Positions 17,733-26,366 of a DNA stretch of 64,000 nucleotides are shown one piece after another. A program made the position numbers and the translations under genes. Position 1 is the first letter of the stretch; each line of letters starts with the position of its first letter. The notes beneath the pieces were generated by a model, which saw only the letters and a program-made list of their open reading frames with translations, was not told where the DNA came from and ran no database searches. The stretch comes from Ferroacidibacillus organovorans (GTDB lineage: Bacteria; Bacillota; Bacilli; Alicyclobacillales; SLC66): NCBI RefSeq assembly GCF_001642725.1, contig NZ_LSUQ01000003.1, positions 1 through 64,000 of the forward strand, in the 5' to 3' direction.

Positions 17733-18344
17733 ATGAAATTTAAATTCAGGATCTACTCGGACTACATCTGACCGTTTTGCCACATCGGCAACGGGATTGT
17801 CGAAGCGTTAAAAAAAGAATTCGAGATTGAAGATGAATGGGTCAGCTATGAGATTCATCCCGAGACGCCAAAAGAAGGTGTGCGGCTTGAGGAGCGATTT
17901 CCGGCTGCGTCATTAGAGCAGATGCAGGGAAGGCTCAGGGCATCGGGGAAAGCGTTGGGACTCTCTTTTGGGAATTTGGAGCTTTTGTCAAATTCGAGGT
18001 TGGCGCTTATGGCCAGTGAGTTTGCGCGCGATAAGGGTGTGTTCCACGATTTCCACCAGCGAATCTTTGACGCGTATTTTCGCGCGTGTGAAGATATCGG
18101 GAAATTGGAAGTGTTGCTCTCCATGGCGGGTCAGTGCGGCCTTGATCCTGATGAATTGAAAACTGCACTGGCGGATCTCCGCTATATGCCAAGACTTGAG
18201 CAGGCACAGCGTGAAGGCGCAAAGCAGGGTGTGACCGGAACACCGACGTTCATCATCAATGACACGTATAAAGTGGTGGGGGCGCAACCTTTTGAGGTAT
18301 TCCGCAACGCTCTCCATAAAATTTCGGAAGGGCATGTGGAGTGA
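17733..18344 (+). CDS. DsbA/FrnE-like oxidoreductase with in-frame TGA at first catalytic Cys (selenoprotein candidate)
   Basis: A 203-codon FrnE-type DsbA-family protein. Codons 1-12 read MKFKFRIYSDYI. Codon 13 is TGA (17769-17771), and PFCHIGNG continues the family's active site, normally CPxC. The TGA replaces exactly the first, nucleophilic cysteine, giving UxxC if read as selenocysteine. Downstream the frame is intact for 190 codons, including the cis-Pro loop GVTGTPTFIIND and the C-terminal helix. A ggagg site lies five bases before the ATG at 17733. A perfect 5-bp hairpin (ttgcc/ggcaa, loop acatc) lies 7-21 nt after TGA. It is closer to TGA than usual bacterial SECIS elements and lacks a loop G. 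The alternative is a single nonsense mutation. No sel genes are in the window. Confidence 0.75.
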
Positions 18345-18360
18345 AAGCTGTGACAATAGG

Positions 18361-18407
18361 TTGTCGTGACACGCCGAAGAGCGGTTGTGTCGCGGCAATC
18401 TTTTTTT
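18361..18407 (+). terminator. intrinsic terminator after DsrE/DsbA pair
   Basis: Twelve paired bases with two G-T pairs (ttgtcgtgacac / gtgtcgcggcaa) are followed by tcttttttt. It separates the thiol pair from the htpG promoter. Confidence 0.8.
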
Positions 18408-18418
18408 ATACGCAGAAA

Positions 18419-18448
18419 TTGACGAGAGCGTGGATGTGTATGTAAAAT
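18419..18448 (+). promoter_or_regulatory. sigma-A promoter of htpG
   Basis: TTGACG (18419-18424), an 18-nt spacer and TAAAAT (18443-18448). It lies directly upstream of CIRCE, which would cover the transcription start. Confidence 0.65.
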
Positions 18449-18459
18449 AGACCGTGATG

Positions 18460-18486
18460 TTAGCACTCCCTTGCGTTGAGTGCTAA
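18460..18486 (+). promoter_or_regulatory. CIRCE element (HrcA operator)
   Basis: TTAGCACTC-N9-GAGTGCTAA, an exact match to the CIRCE consensus. It lies 12 bp after the -10 box and 66 bp before htpG, so HrcA should repress htpG until heat shock. Confidence 0.97.
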
Positions 18487-18551
18487 CGCGTGGTGTATCC
18501 CCACGACAAAGGATAAAAACCCCATGGGGACGAATGAAAGGAGTCATTTTT

Positions 18552-20432
18552 ATGCAAAAAACAGAGTTTAAAGCGGAGTCAAAGCGGTTATTAGAAATGA
18601 TGATTCACTCGATTTATTCTAATCGAGAAATTTTCTTGAGGGAATTGATTTCAAACGCGAGTGACGCGATTGATAAAATTTACTACAAAGCGCTGACGGA
18701 TAGCAACCTAACGTTTGCTAAGGAAGATTATTATATCAAGGTGGAAATCGATAAAGACACTCGCACATTGTCGATTGTGGATACCGGGATTGGCATGACG
18801 CGGGATGAACTGGAAAACAATTTGGGCGTGATCGCTCAGAGTGGATCGCTGTCCTTTAAGCGTGAAAATGAGGCAAAAGATGGGCATGACATTATCGGGC
18901 AGTTTGGCGTCGGGTTTTACTCAGCGTTTATGGTTGCCGAGGAAGTCACGGTTATCACACGGGCGCTTGGGAGCGATTCTGCATACGTTTGGAAATCTGC
19001 GGGTGTGGATGGATACACGATTGAATCAGGACAAAAGGCTACGGTTGGCACAGAAATCCTTTTAAAGATCAAGGAAAACACAGAGGATGAGAATTACGAG
19101 GATTATCTGGATGAGTATCGTGTGCGGTCGATCATAAAAAAATACTCCGATTTCATCCGCTATCCAATCAAGATGGAAGTGACGCGGCAGCGGCCAAAGG
19201 AAGGCAGCGAAGGGGAGTTTGAAGAATACCGGGAAGAACAAACGATCAACAGCATGGTTCCGATTTGGAGAAAGAATAAAAACGAGCTCACCGATGAGGA
19301 CTATGAAGCTTTCTATATGGAGAAGCACTACGGCTTTGACAAGCCGTTAAAGCATATGCACATCAGCGTCGACGGCGCTGTGAGCTATAACGCCATTTTG
19401 TATCTGCCGGAGACGACCCCTTTTGACTTTTATACAAAGGAGTATGAAAAAGGTTTAGAGCTCTACTCGAATGGTGTGCTCATCATGAGCAAAGCGCCTG
19501 ACCTACTCCCGGACTATTATCGCTTCGTCAAAGGGATGGTTGACTCAGAGGACCTGTCGCTCAACATTTCTAGAGAGATTTTGCAGCAAAACCGGCAACT
19601 CCAGTTGATTGCTAAAAACATCAAGAGCAAAATTACCAGTCAACTGCAGAACATGTTGAAAGATGAGAGAGACAAATACGAAGTGTTTTATAAGTCGTTT
19701 GGTACACAGTTGAAGTATGGCGTTTACAGTGACTATGGGAGCAACAAAGACACGCTCCAGGATCTTTTGCTGTTTTACTCATTAAAAGAAGAGAAAATGA
19801 TCACGCTGGATGAATACGTTTCGAGTATGCCAGAAGATCAGAAATACATTTATTATGCGACAGGCGAAACGTATGAGAGAATTGAGAAATTGCCGCAGAC
19901 AGAGCTTGTGGTGGATAAAGGGTATGACATTCTCTGCTTTATTGAAGAAATCGACGAGTTTGCGATCAAAATGTTGATGAACTATAAAGAGAAAGAGTTC
20001 AAGTCGGTCGCGAGCGGCGATTTGGGGATCGAAGCGGACGAGGACAAGGAACAGACGGAACAAGAGGCGCAGGAGAATAAGGCGCTGTTTGACGAGATGA
20101 AAAAAATTCTGGGTGACAAGGTGAAAGCGGTCCGCATCTCCAAGCGGCTGAAAAATCATCCGGTTTGTCTCACGGCGGACGGCGATTTGACGATCGAAAT
20201 GGAAAAAGTGCTGAATGCGATGCCGAACAGTCAACAAGTGAAGGCGGAAAAGGTGCTGGAAATCAACAGCAATCACAGTGTGTTTCAATCGTTGCGCGCA
20301 GCGCTTGAGCAGGATCAGGAGAAATTGAGCCTCTATACCAACCTGCTGTACCATCAAGCGTTACTCATTGAGGGACTGCCGATTCAGGATCCGGTGGACT
20401 TTACAAACGATATTTGTAAGATCATGGTGTGA
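18552..20432 (+). CDS. htpG: chaperone HtpG (Hsp90)
   Basis: A 626-aa Hsp90, full length. The N-terminal GHKL ATPase has the [16 protein letters not shown] helix, [11 protein letters not shown] and [14 protein letters not shown]. The middle domain has [12 protein letters not shown] with the catalytic-loop Arg, and the C-terminal dimer domain is complete. The start at 18552 follows aaaggag. The longer frame begins inside CIRCE and is not used. It is a cytosolic ATP-dependent chaperone. Control by CIRCE differs from Bacillus subtilis htpG, which is outside the HrcA regulon. Confidence 0.97.
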   Translation: MQKTEFKAESKRLLEMMIHSIYSNREIFLRELISNASDAIDKIYYKALTDSNLTFAKEDYYIKVEIDKDTRTLSIVDTGIGMTRDELENNLGVIAQSGSLSFKRENEAKDGHDIIGQFGVGFYSAFMVAEEVTVITRALGSDSAYVWKSAGVDGYTIESGQKATVGTEILLKIKENTEDENYEDYLDEYRVRSIIKKYSDFIRYPIKMEVTRQRPKEGSEGEFEEYREEQTINSMVPIWRKNKNELTDEDYEAFYMEKHYGFDKPLKHMHISVDGAVSYNAILYLPETTPFDFYTKEYEKGLELYSNGVLIMSKAPDLLPDYYRFVKGMVDSEDLSLNISREILQQNRQLQLIAKNIKSKITSQLQNMLKDERDKYEVFYKSFGTQLKYGVYSDYGSNKDTLQDLLLFYSLKEEKMITLDEYVSSMPEDQKYIYYATGETYERIEKLPQTELVVDKGYDILCFIEEIDEFAIKMLMNYKEKEFKSVASGDLGIEADEDKEQTEQEAQENKALFDEMKKILGDKVKAVRISKRLKNHPVCLTADGDLTIEMEKVLNAMPNSQQVKAEKVLEINSNHSVFQSLRAALEQDQEKLSLYTNLLYHQALLIEGLPIQDPVDFTNDICKIMV

Positions 20433-20453
20433 GATAAGTTCATAGAATCGCGC

Positions 20454-20495
20454 AAAACCATCGTCTTTGGGTGAAAATCCAGGGACGATGGTTTT
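20454..20495 (+). terminator. terminator of htpG
   Basis: A 12-bp perfect stem aaaaccatcgtc / gacgatggtttt with an 18-nt loop follows htpG by about 20 bp. Confidence 0.8.
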
Positions 20496-20529
20496 AAGAT
20501 GATCGAAGCGGTAAAGAGGGGCACATGAA

Positions 20530-20904
20530 ATGAACAGCTCAAAAATGGCGCACCAGGTGAGCAATTTTGTCCGCGAGGTTCGCAAGCAGCATGTGGGCAA
20601 GGGGCCGGAGCACGTTACCACGCGGTTTTTGGATGCCTGGGCGATCTGTGAGCTCAAGGGCAATCTCACGACTGTCGAGCGGTTTGCGGTAAACACGGAG
20701 GAAGGCAAGCGAATGGTTCGCGAACTGCGGACGACGTACATCAAGAAGGTGTACGAGGATGCGGCGACCCGCTCGGAAATCGAGCGCATTGTTGGCGCCA
20801 AACTTGTCACACTTTTGAGTGACTTTGATGTGGATTTGGATCTGGCAGTAACGGTCTTTGTCTTTGATCGCCCACTTTTAGTTGTCGAAGTGGATGAAGT
20901 TTGA
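20530..20904 (+). CDS. DUF2294 domain protein
   Basis: A 124-aa DUF2294 protein: KMAHQVSNFVREVRKQHVGK, then GKGPEHVTTRF, the hallmark helix ending with YIKKVYEDAATRSEIERIVG, and a final VTVFVF strand. The family is common in Firmicutes beside formate dehydrogenase genes (B. subtilis YrhF neighbourhood), and its role is not settled. A gagggg site precedes the start. It is separated from the formate dehydrogenase gene by a large hairpin. Confidence 0.85.
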   Translation: MNSSKMAHQVSNFVREVRKQHVGKGPEHVTTRFLDAWAICELKGNLTTVERFAVNTEEGKRMVRELRTTYIKKVYEDAATRSEIERIVGAKLVTLLSDFDVDLDLAVTVFVFDRPLLVVEVDEV

Positions 20905-20958
20905 TATTCTCATAGGTAGATAGCTTTTGGATTGGCAAAAAGTACACGAGGTGCTTTG

Positions 20959-21035
20959 AACTACTCCGCAAAAGCAAATTTCTTCTCACAATGCCATGCG
21001 GTGAGGAAGATTTGGTTTTGTGGGGTAGTTTTTAT
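20959..21035 (+). terminator. long imperfect hairpin with T-run in leader of formate dehydrogenase gene
   Basis: About 30 bases from aactactccgcaaaa pair imperfectly with ttttgtggggtagtt around the loop atgccatgcg, followed by tttttattttt. It ends 36 bp before the formate dehydrogenase start. It can serve as the DUF2294 terminator or as an attenuator for fdh. Confidence 0.65.
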
Positions 21036-21070
21036 TTTTCATAATTGATGGAATAAGGGGACGTCAAGGC

Positions 21071-24028
21071 ATGGGCCATGTTCAGTTCAATCTTGATGGA
21101 GAGTTACGGCAAGTGCCAGAAGGTACGCGAATCCTAGATTATCTGATCGCTCAAGGCATTGAGCACCCGCATATTTGTTACTCAGAGGTGCTGGGACCGA
21201 TTCAGAGTTGCGACACCTGCATGTGCGAAGTCAACGGACAAACGGTGCGGGCTTGCGCGACAGTTCTAGAGGATGGCATGAAGGTACGCCTTGCTTCCGC
21301 GCAAGCGAAAGAGGCGCAGCGCGATGCGATGGATCGCATCTTGGAAAATCACCTGTTGTATTGTACCGTGTGCGACAACAACAATGGAAATTGCCGTGTC
21401 CACAACACGGCAGAAATGTTGGACGTGAGTCACCAAACGCGCCCATTTCGCCCCAAAGGGTATGACGTGGACATGTCGAATCCATTTTATCGCTATGATC
21501 CTGATCAGTGCATCCTCTGTGGGCGCTGTGTGGAGGCGTGCCAAGATCTGCAAGTCAATGAGACGCTCAGCATCTCGTGGGAAGACGACATGCCGCGCGT
21601 GTTGTGGGACGGTGGAAAACCGATTGACGAGTCGTCATGCGTCTCTTGTGGCCACTGTGTTACGGTGTGTCCTTGCAATGCGCTGATGGAGAAATCGATG
21701 CTTGGCGAAGCGGGTTACATGACAGGGATGTCGGACGAATTGTTACATCCGATGATTCAACTGGTCAAAGAGGTTGAGCCTGATTATAAGACCATTTTTG
21801 CAGTGTCTGAAGTTGAGGCGGCCATGCGCGAAACGCGGACGAAAAAAACGAAGACGGTCTGCACGTTTTGTGGTGTCGGCTGTAGTTTTGAAGTGTGGAC
21901 GAAGGGGCGCGAAATTCTCAAGATTGAGCCCGTAGAGCAGGCGCCTGTCAACAGTATCTCTACATGCATTAAAGGTAAATTTGGCTGGGATTTTGTGAAT
22001 TCGAACCAGCGACTCACGTCGCCCCTGATTCGCAAGGGGGATGCATTTGTTGAAGCGTCCTGGGACGAGGCGCTTGACTTGATCGCAAAAAAGATGGGAC
22101 AGATCAGAGATACGCATGGCTCGAATGCGCTTGGCTTTATCTCTTCTTCTAAAATGACGAATGAAGAGAATTACCTGATGCAAAAGCTGGCAAGGCAAGT
22201 GTTTGGAACGAACAACGTGGATAACTGTTCGCGCTACTGCCAGTCTCCCGCCTCTTGGGGGTTACAACAGACGGGTGGAATAGGCGGCGACTCGGGAACG
22301 ATTGAGGATATCGCTGCTGCGGGGTTGGTCATTCTCGTTGGCTGTTCACCGGCAGAAGGCCATCCGGTATTGGCAACGCGCATCAAGCGCGCGCACAAAT
22401 TGCACGGGCAAAAACTGGTTACGTTTGATCTTCGGAAACACGAAATGGCGGAGCGCTCGGATCTTTTTGTGCGGCCAAAGCAAGGCACGGATTATGTATG
22501 GTTAGCGGCTGTCACGAAGTACATCATCGATCAAGGTTGGCATGATGAAGCGTTTATTCATCAGCACGTCAATGGATTTGATGCGTATTCGGAACTGCTG
22601 GAGTCCTTTACACTCGAATTTGCCGAAAAGGAAACGGGTATTTCAAAAGAAACGCTCATTCAGGTTGCGACAATGGTTCATGAAGCGGACGGAACGGCGA
22701 TCTGTTGGGGCATGGGCGTTACGCAAAATGTGGCGGGTTCGCATACGTCTGGCGCGATTGCAAATTTGCTGCTTGTGACGGGCAACATGGCGCGCAAAGG
22801 CGCAGGCGCTTTTCCACTGCGCGGACACAACAATGTTCAAGGCGCGAGTGACATGGGAACGATGCCGAATATTTTCCCGGGGTATCAACCGGTGACGGAT
22901 GGCGATATCAGGGCGAAATTCGAAAAAGCGTACGGGGTGTCGATTCAGGCTCAACCAGGGTATGACAACATCCAAATGCTAGAGGCCATCGAGCGCGGTG
23001 AGCTTAGAGGAATGTACATTGCAGGGGAAGACATGGCGTGGGTTGACGCGAACTCGAATCATACGCAAGAGATGCTTAAGAACGTCGAGTTCTTGGTTGT
23101 CCAGGAAATCTTCTTGACGACGACCGCGCAGTTTGCAGACGTGATTCTTCCGGGGACGCCATCCCTTGAAAAGGATGGAACATTCACCAACACAGAGCGG
23201 CGTGTTCAACGCTTGTACAAAGCGCTGGAACCGCTCGGTGACAGCAAGCCAGACTGGGAGATCTTTATGGAACTGGCGCGTCGCTTGGGGTTTGCTTGGA
23301 ACTACGCGCATCCGCGTGAAATTTTTGCGGAAATGGCCAGTTTGACACCGTTTTTCTCGGGATGCAATTACGATGGATTGGCGGACTGGGGAAGTTTTCA
23401 CTGGGGATCGCCTGATGGGGAAAATACACCTGTTCTGTATTTGAACGGATTCAATTTTCCTGACAAAAAGGCGCGCTTTGCATTGTTCGAGTATGTTGCG
23501 CCTGTAGAGTTCCCGGAAGAGTTTGATCTTACGCTTGACAATGGGCGTCTTCTCGAGCAATTTCATGAGGGCAACCTTACGGGCAAAGTGGCTGGTATTC
23601 AAGATAAACTGCCTGAGGTTTTTGTGGAGATCTCGCGCGAGCTGGCGGAGCAACGCGGTGTTGAAACAGGAACGTTTGTACGGCTTGAGTCACCGTATGG
23701 GGCGGTCAAATTAAAAGCGATTGTCACGGATCGCGTACAAGGCCAGACGGTGTATATGCCGATGCACTCGTCCAGCCACGAAACGGCCGTCAATATGTTG
23801 ACGGGGAACATCTTTGATGTGAAGACGCACACGCCAGCGTATAAACAGGCGAAGGTGCGGATGCAGGTGTTAAAGGCAAAAGGGGACAGTCCACTGCCGC
23901 GCAACAATCCGCGCAATGCCGTGCGAAAGCCACAGATGGGTGTGCAGGTTGAGCGGAAGTGGGCGCGTGCCGACTATCAGCCGATTGCGGATGTCAATGT
24001 ACCCGATTCTTATAAGGGGGCGCGTTAA
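21071..24028 (+). CDS. formate dehydrogenase, molybdopterin subunit (FdhF/YrhE-like)
   Basis: A 985-aa molybdenum/tungsten bis-MGD enzyme oxidising formate to CO2. The N-terminus is a 2Fe-2S ferredoxin domain (CDTCMCEVNG), a His-Cys cluster segment (CTVCDNNNGNC), then two 4Fe-4S motifs (CILCGRCVEAC; CVSCGHCVTVCPC). The catalytic part starts at TVCTFCGVGCSFEV, and the metal ligand is Cys in NCSRYCQSPASWGL, not selenocysteine. The C-terminal MGD-binding domain ends normally. There is no Tat signal, so it is cytoplasmic, like YrhE/YjgC of Bacillus. DUF1641 follows with no gap. The electron acceptor is not evident here. Confidence 0.93.
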   Translation: MGHVQFNLDGELRQVPEGTRILDYLIAQGIEHPHICYSEVLGPIQSCDTCMCEVNGQTVRACATVLEDGMKVRLASAQAKEAQRDAMDRILENHLLYCTVCDNNNGNCRVHNTAEMLDVSHQTRPFRPKGYDVDMSNPFYRYDPDQCILCGRCVEACQDLQVNETLSISWEDDMPRVLWDGGKPIDESSCVSCGHCVTVCPCNALMEKSMLGEAGYMTGMSDELLHPMIQLVKEVEPDYKTIFAVSEVEAAMRETRTKKTKTVCTFCGVGCSFEVWTKGREILKIEPVEQAPVNSISTCIKGKFGWDFVNSNQRLTSPLIRKGDAFVEASWDEALDLIAKKMGQIRDTHGSNALGFISSSKMTNEENYLMQKLARQVFGTNNVDNCSRYCQSPASWGLQQTGGIGGDSGTIEDIAAAGLVILVGCSPAEGHPVLATRIKRAHKLHGQKLVTFDLRKHEMAERSDLFVRPKQGTDYVWLAAVTKYIIDQGWHDEAFIHQHVNGFDAYSELLESFTLEFAEKETGISKETLIQVATMVHEADGTAICWGMGVTQNVAGSHTSGAIANLLLVTGNMARKGAGAFPLRGHNNVQGASDMGTMPNIFPGYQPVTDGDIRAKFEKAYGVSIQAQPGYDNIQMLEAIERGELRGMYIAGEDMAWVDANSNHTQEMLKNVEFLVVQEIFLTTTAQFADVILPGTPSLEKDGTFTNTERRVQRLYKALEPLGDSKPDWEIFMELARRLGFAWNYAHPREIFAEMASLTPFFSGCNYDGLADWGSFHWGSPDGENTPVLYLNGFNFPDKKARFALFEYVAPVEFPEEFDLTLDNGRLLEQFHEGNLTGKVAGIQDKLPEVFVEISRELAEQRGVETGTFVRLESPYGAVKLKAIVTDRVQGQTVYMPMHSSSHETAVNMLTGNIFDVKTHTPAYKQAKVRMQVLKAKGDSPLPRNNPRNAVRKPQMGVQVERKWARADYQPIADVNVPDSYKGAR

Positions 24029-24508
24029 ATGGCGGCGCCGATTCAGAAGATTTCGCGTGCGGTGAAAACGGAGCAGCCTACAGACGTTAAATCGCTTGAA
24101 AGCCTCCTCTCTGCGGTAGCGGATAAGAATGAGAGTCTTGAACAGGCGATGAATTTGCTTCAAGAGCTGTACGATAGTGGTATTCTCGAAGCGTTGACAG
24201 CGATGGTTGTCGCGAAAGAAAAGATCGCGAAAATCGCCGTCGAGCAGGCGTTGCGCCCGGAAGCCACGACGCTCATCAACAATATGATGAGCGCCTTAGG
24301 CGGATTGACCAAACTCGACCCGGAGATGACGGGCACGTTGTTAAGCGGGCTTGCGCAAGGATTGGAAGATGGAAAACAATCCTTGCAAAACTCGAAAAAA
24401 ATTGGCGTGTTAGACCTCGGAAGGGCGTTAAATGATCCTGATGTAAACCGAACACTCAAATTCGCGATGGGCTTTTTGAAGGGATTCGGGAAATCGATGA
24501 TGGATTAG
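24029..24508 (+). CDS. DUF1641 protein, formate dehydrogenase-associated
   Basis: A 159-aa DUF1641 protein (YrhD/YjgD type). It is helical, with SLEQAMNLLQELYDSGILEA, a central MMSALGGLTKLDPEMTG and a C-terminal MGFLKGFGKS. The ATG directly follows the TAA of the formate dehydrogenase gene. DUF1641 nearly always accompanies this enzyme and may help maturation or act as a small subunit. Its 3' end overlaps the convergent CtaA-like gene by 53 bp. Confidence 0.88.
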   Translation: MAAPIQKISRAVKTEQPTDVKSLESLLSAVADKNESLEQAMNLLQELYDSGILEALTAMVVAKEKIAKIAVEQALRPEATTLINNMMSALGGLTKLDPEMTGTLLSGLAQGLEDGKQSLQNSKKIGVLDLGRALNDPDVNRTLKFAMGFLKGFGKSMMD

Positions 24509-25241
24509 GGCGCAAGGGTTCTGGAAGGGATTGTAAAACAAGATACGCTAAGGTGGCAAAGAGGCAAGAGACAACGGACACGTGAATCAAAAAACCGAAA
24601 AGTGAAAGATTAGTGAGGATTAGATATGCACCACTGAGAATTTGTCCCGCGACCAAAAGTATAGTGAGGAGCGCCCCTCGATAGAGATCGGGGCGCTCTA
24701 ATCGCCAGCGATATGCAAAAATGAAAAGACGGATGATGAGAAGGAAGAGCCCTATGGCAATTCCGCGATGAAGAAAATCAAAATACACATTGAAACCTGC
24801 TTGATGGTACGTTTCACTCGGAAATGGGTAACCACGAAAACTGTCTGAAATGTTGCTCTTTGCAAGATAGGCGCCTACATACATTGCAATAAAGGTGTAA
24901 CCCAATGTGAAAAGCGTCCACTTTGTAAAATTTTTAGGTAGTTCATTTGCGCGTAGACGATGCGGATCTCCTGATCCGAAGGGGTGTTGGCGTTGAATTT
25001 GTGCGAGCACAATAGTTACTAGGATATTTCCTGCAAAGGAGATGAGGGAGACTCCCAGAGTAACGGCTAAAATTGCCGGGGAGACAGATGGTAAAAGCAC
25101 AGCGATTGCGCCAACGACAGATTCCAAAATGACAAAACCCATGCTGATCCAAACCAACACGCGCACCTCAAGCCATGAGCTGTATCTACGCCACAAGAAT
25201 CGCGTAGGGCTGAGGAGTTCCATTATACCTATTTGGCGCAT
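24456..25241 (-). CDS. COX15/CtaA-like (heme A synthase family) membrane protein
   Basis: A 261-aa protein with about seven membrane helices. The segment HQAGFNVYFDFLHRGIAIGL and the later GAYLILTNLSLFGFLIHV resemble the haem-ligand helices of CtaA, though motifs are diverged and the protein is shorter than the usual 300 or so residues. Only one clear FLHR-type haem histidine motif and one HV-type histidine are visible. It may be a haem-binding relative, not a true heme A synthase. Overlap with DUF1641 on the other strand is unusual. Confidence 0.6.
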   Translation of the reverse strand: MRQIGIMELLSPTRFLWRRYSSWLEVRVLVWISMGFVILESVVGAIAVLLPSVSPAILAVTLGVSLISFAGNILVTIVLAQIQRQHPFGSGDPHRLRANELPKNFTKWTLFTLGYTFIAMYVGAYLAKSNISDSFRGYPFPSETYHQAGFNVYFDFLHRGIAIGLFLLIIRLFIFAYRWRLERPDLYRGALLTILLVAGQILSGAYLILTNLSLFGFLIHVSVVSCLFATLAYLVLQSLPEPLRPNPSSISRIPSKSPSRI

Positions 25242-25452
25242 AGTTCATTCGTGCTAGGTAAAGGAGGGTGTCAATACGTTTGGCGGAGACTTCGAATTTT
25301 TTTGGTGACTTTACTTTTTTAGTGCCGCGAATTTCTACGGTTTTTACACGTTTACGCGTTGTGGAACGATAAATTCGAGTCATTTTGGATCGTATAAGAC
25401 GAAAATAGAATACGATATAACTATAGATACGAATCTTACGTGGAGGTGTCAT

Positions 25453-26259
25453 GTGCGAAAACGGAATATAATGTGGGGTGCAGGCGCCGTCGTTTGCAGT
25501 GCTGCACTCATTGTAACGCTCATCTCGCATGTCTCAAGAGGAGCGACGACGAGTTCAAATCCTACTGGTCAGAGCGTGCGTCACGCCCGTGAAACCTCAC
25601 CGTCAACCACGAGTGCTTTTACAAAGGGTAAATCCACTTCATCGCAAACATTAACGGTGATGGCAATCGGTGGGTCGAGCGCGCAAGGGTATGATGCGCC
25701 TAAGCTTGACGGCTATCTTACGAGGGCAATGCAAACGGTCTCTTCAAAGTTGAATCTTCACATCAACTTTGTAAATAAGGCTGTGAGTGGCGGTATCCCT
25801 ACCATGCTGGCTCCACAATACGACCCGCTCCTTTATCAAGTCAAACCAAATGTCGTGTTGATTGCTTGGGGACTTTTAAATGATATTGCCCGAAAGACAC
25901 CGCAAGCGATGTTTGAGAGGGTCATAAAAGATGAGGTTTCTATGGCTGTCGCGTACGGCGCGGATGTTTGGATCGTCACTCCGCCAGTTACCCCTGCGAC
26001 GTATGTTGGCCATGACGTAAAGCTTGAACAGGTGTACACGAACTTGGAAGTCGCAGGCGCTCGCGAAGTACACAGCTCACATGTGCACGTCTTTGACCTT
26101 TTAAGCGCCATGAAAAGTTATTTGAAGGTGCATCATCTGTCCTACAAGCCTTATGCATCCAACAATTGGCATATGAATCTGGCTGGACATATCCTTGCGG
26201 GACAGATTCTTGCAAATGAAATTTTGACGAAATCAAAAGCGATCGGCCTTGTGGCTTGA
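25453..26259 (+). CDS. secreted SGNH/GDSL-type hydrolase
   Basis: A 268-aa exported protein. A signal or anchor helix (residues 6-27) is followed by a Ser/Thr-rich linker to about residue 60, then an SGNH domain: VMAIGGSSAQGYDAPKL (block I Ser), NKAVSGGIP (block II Gly), WGLLND (block III Asn) and NWHMNLAGH (block V His). It is probably an extracytoplasmic esterase or deacetylase of cell-wall or polysaccharide groups. The start is GTG 25453 with ggaggt five bases upstream. A strong terminator follows. Confidence 0.85.
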   Translation: MRKRNIMWGAGAVVCSAALIVTLISHVSRGATTSSNPTGQSVRHARETSPSTTSAFTKGKSTSSQTLTVMAIGGSSAQGYDAPKLDGYLTRAMQTVSSKLNLHINFVNKAVSGGIPTMLAPQYDPLLYQVKPNVVLIAWGLLNDIARKTPQAMFERVIKDEVSMAVAYGADVWIVTPPVTPATYVGHDVKLEQVYTNLEVAGAREVHSSHVHVFDLLSAMKSYLKVHHLSYKPYASNNWHMNLAGHILAGQILANEILTKSKAIGLVA

Positions 26260-26281
26260 TTTGCGCAAAACGGTGTTCGAC

Positions 26282-26314
26282 AACCCAGTTGCCCTTGTGG
26301 TAACTGGGTTTTTT
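26282..26314 (+). terminator. intrinsic terminator after SGNH hydrolase
   Basis: A 9-bp stem aacccagtt / aactgggtt with a 10-nt loop, followed by ttttt. Confidence 0.85.
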
Positions 26315-26366
26315 CGGTTCTACGATCTTGACAAGATTGGGCGATGTAATTTGGAGCGATCCTCAC

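Noticed and set aside
22234-22260. Possible selenocysteine in the formate dehydrogenase active site.
   Set aside because: The metal ligand codon is TGC (Cys) in NCSRYCQSP, and no in-frame TGA occurs.
25186-25382. Minus-strand frame beginning MTRIYRSTTRKRVKTVEIRG, Lys/Arg-rich.
   Set aside because: No convincing ribosome binding site, no family, and it overlaps the start of the CtaA-like gene. Probably a non-coding A/T-rich promoter tract.
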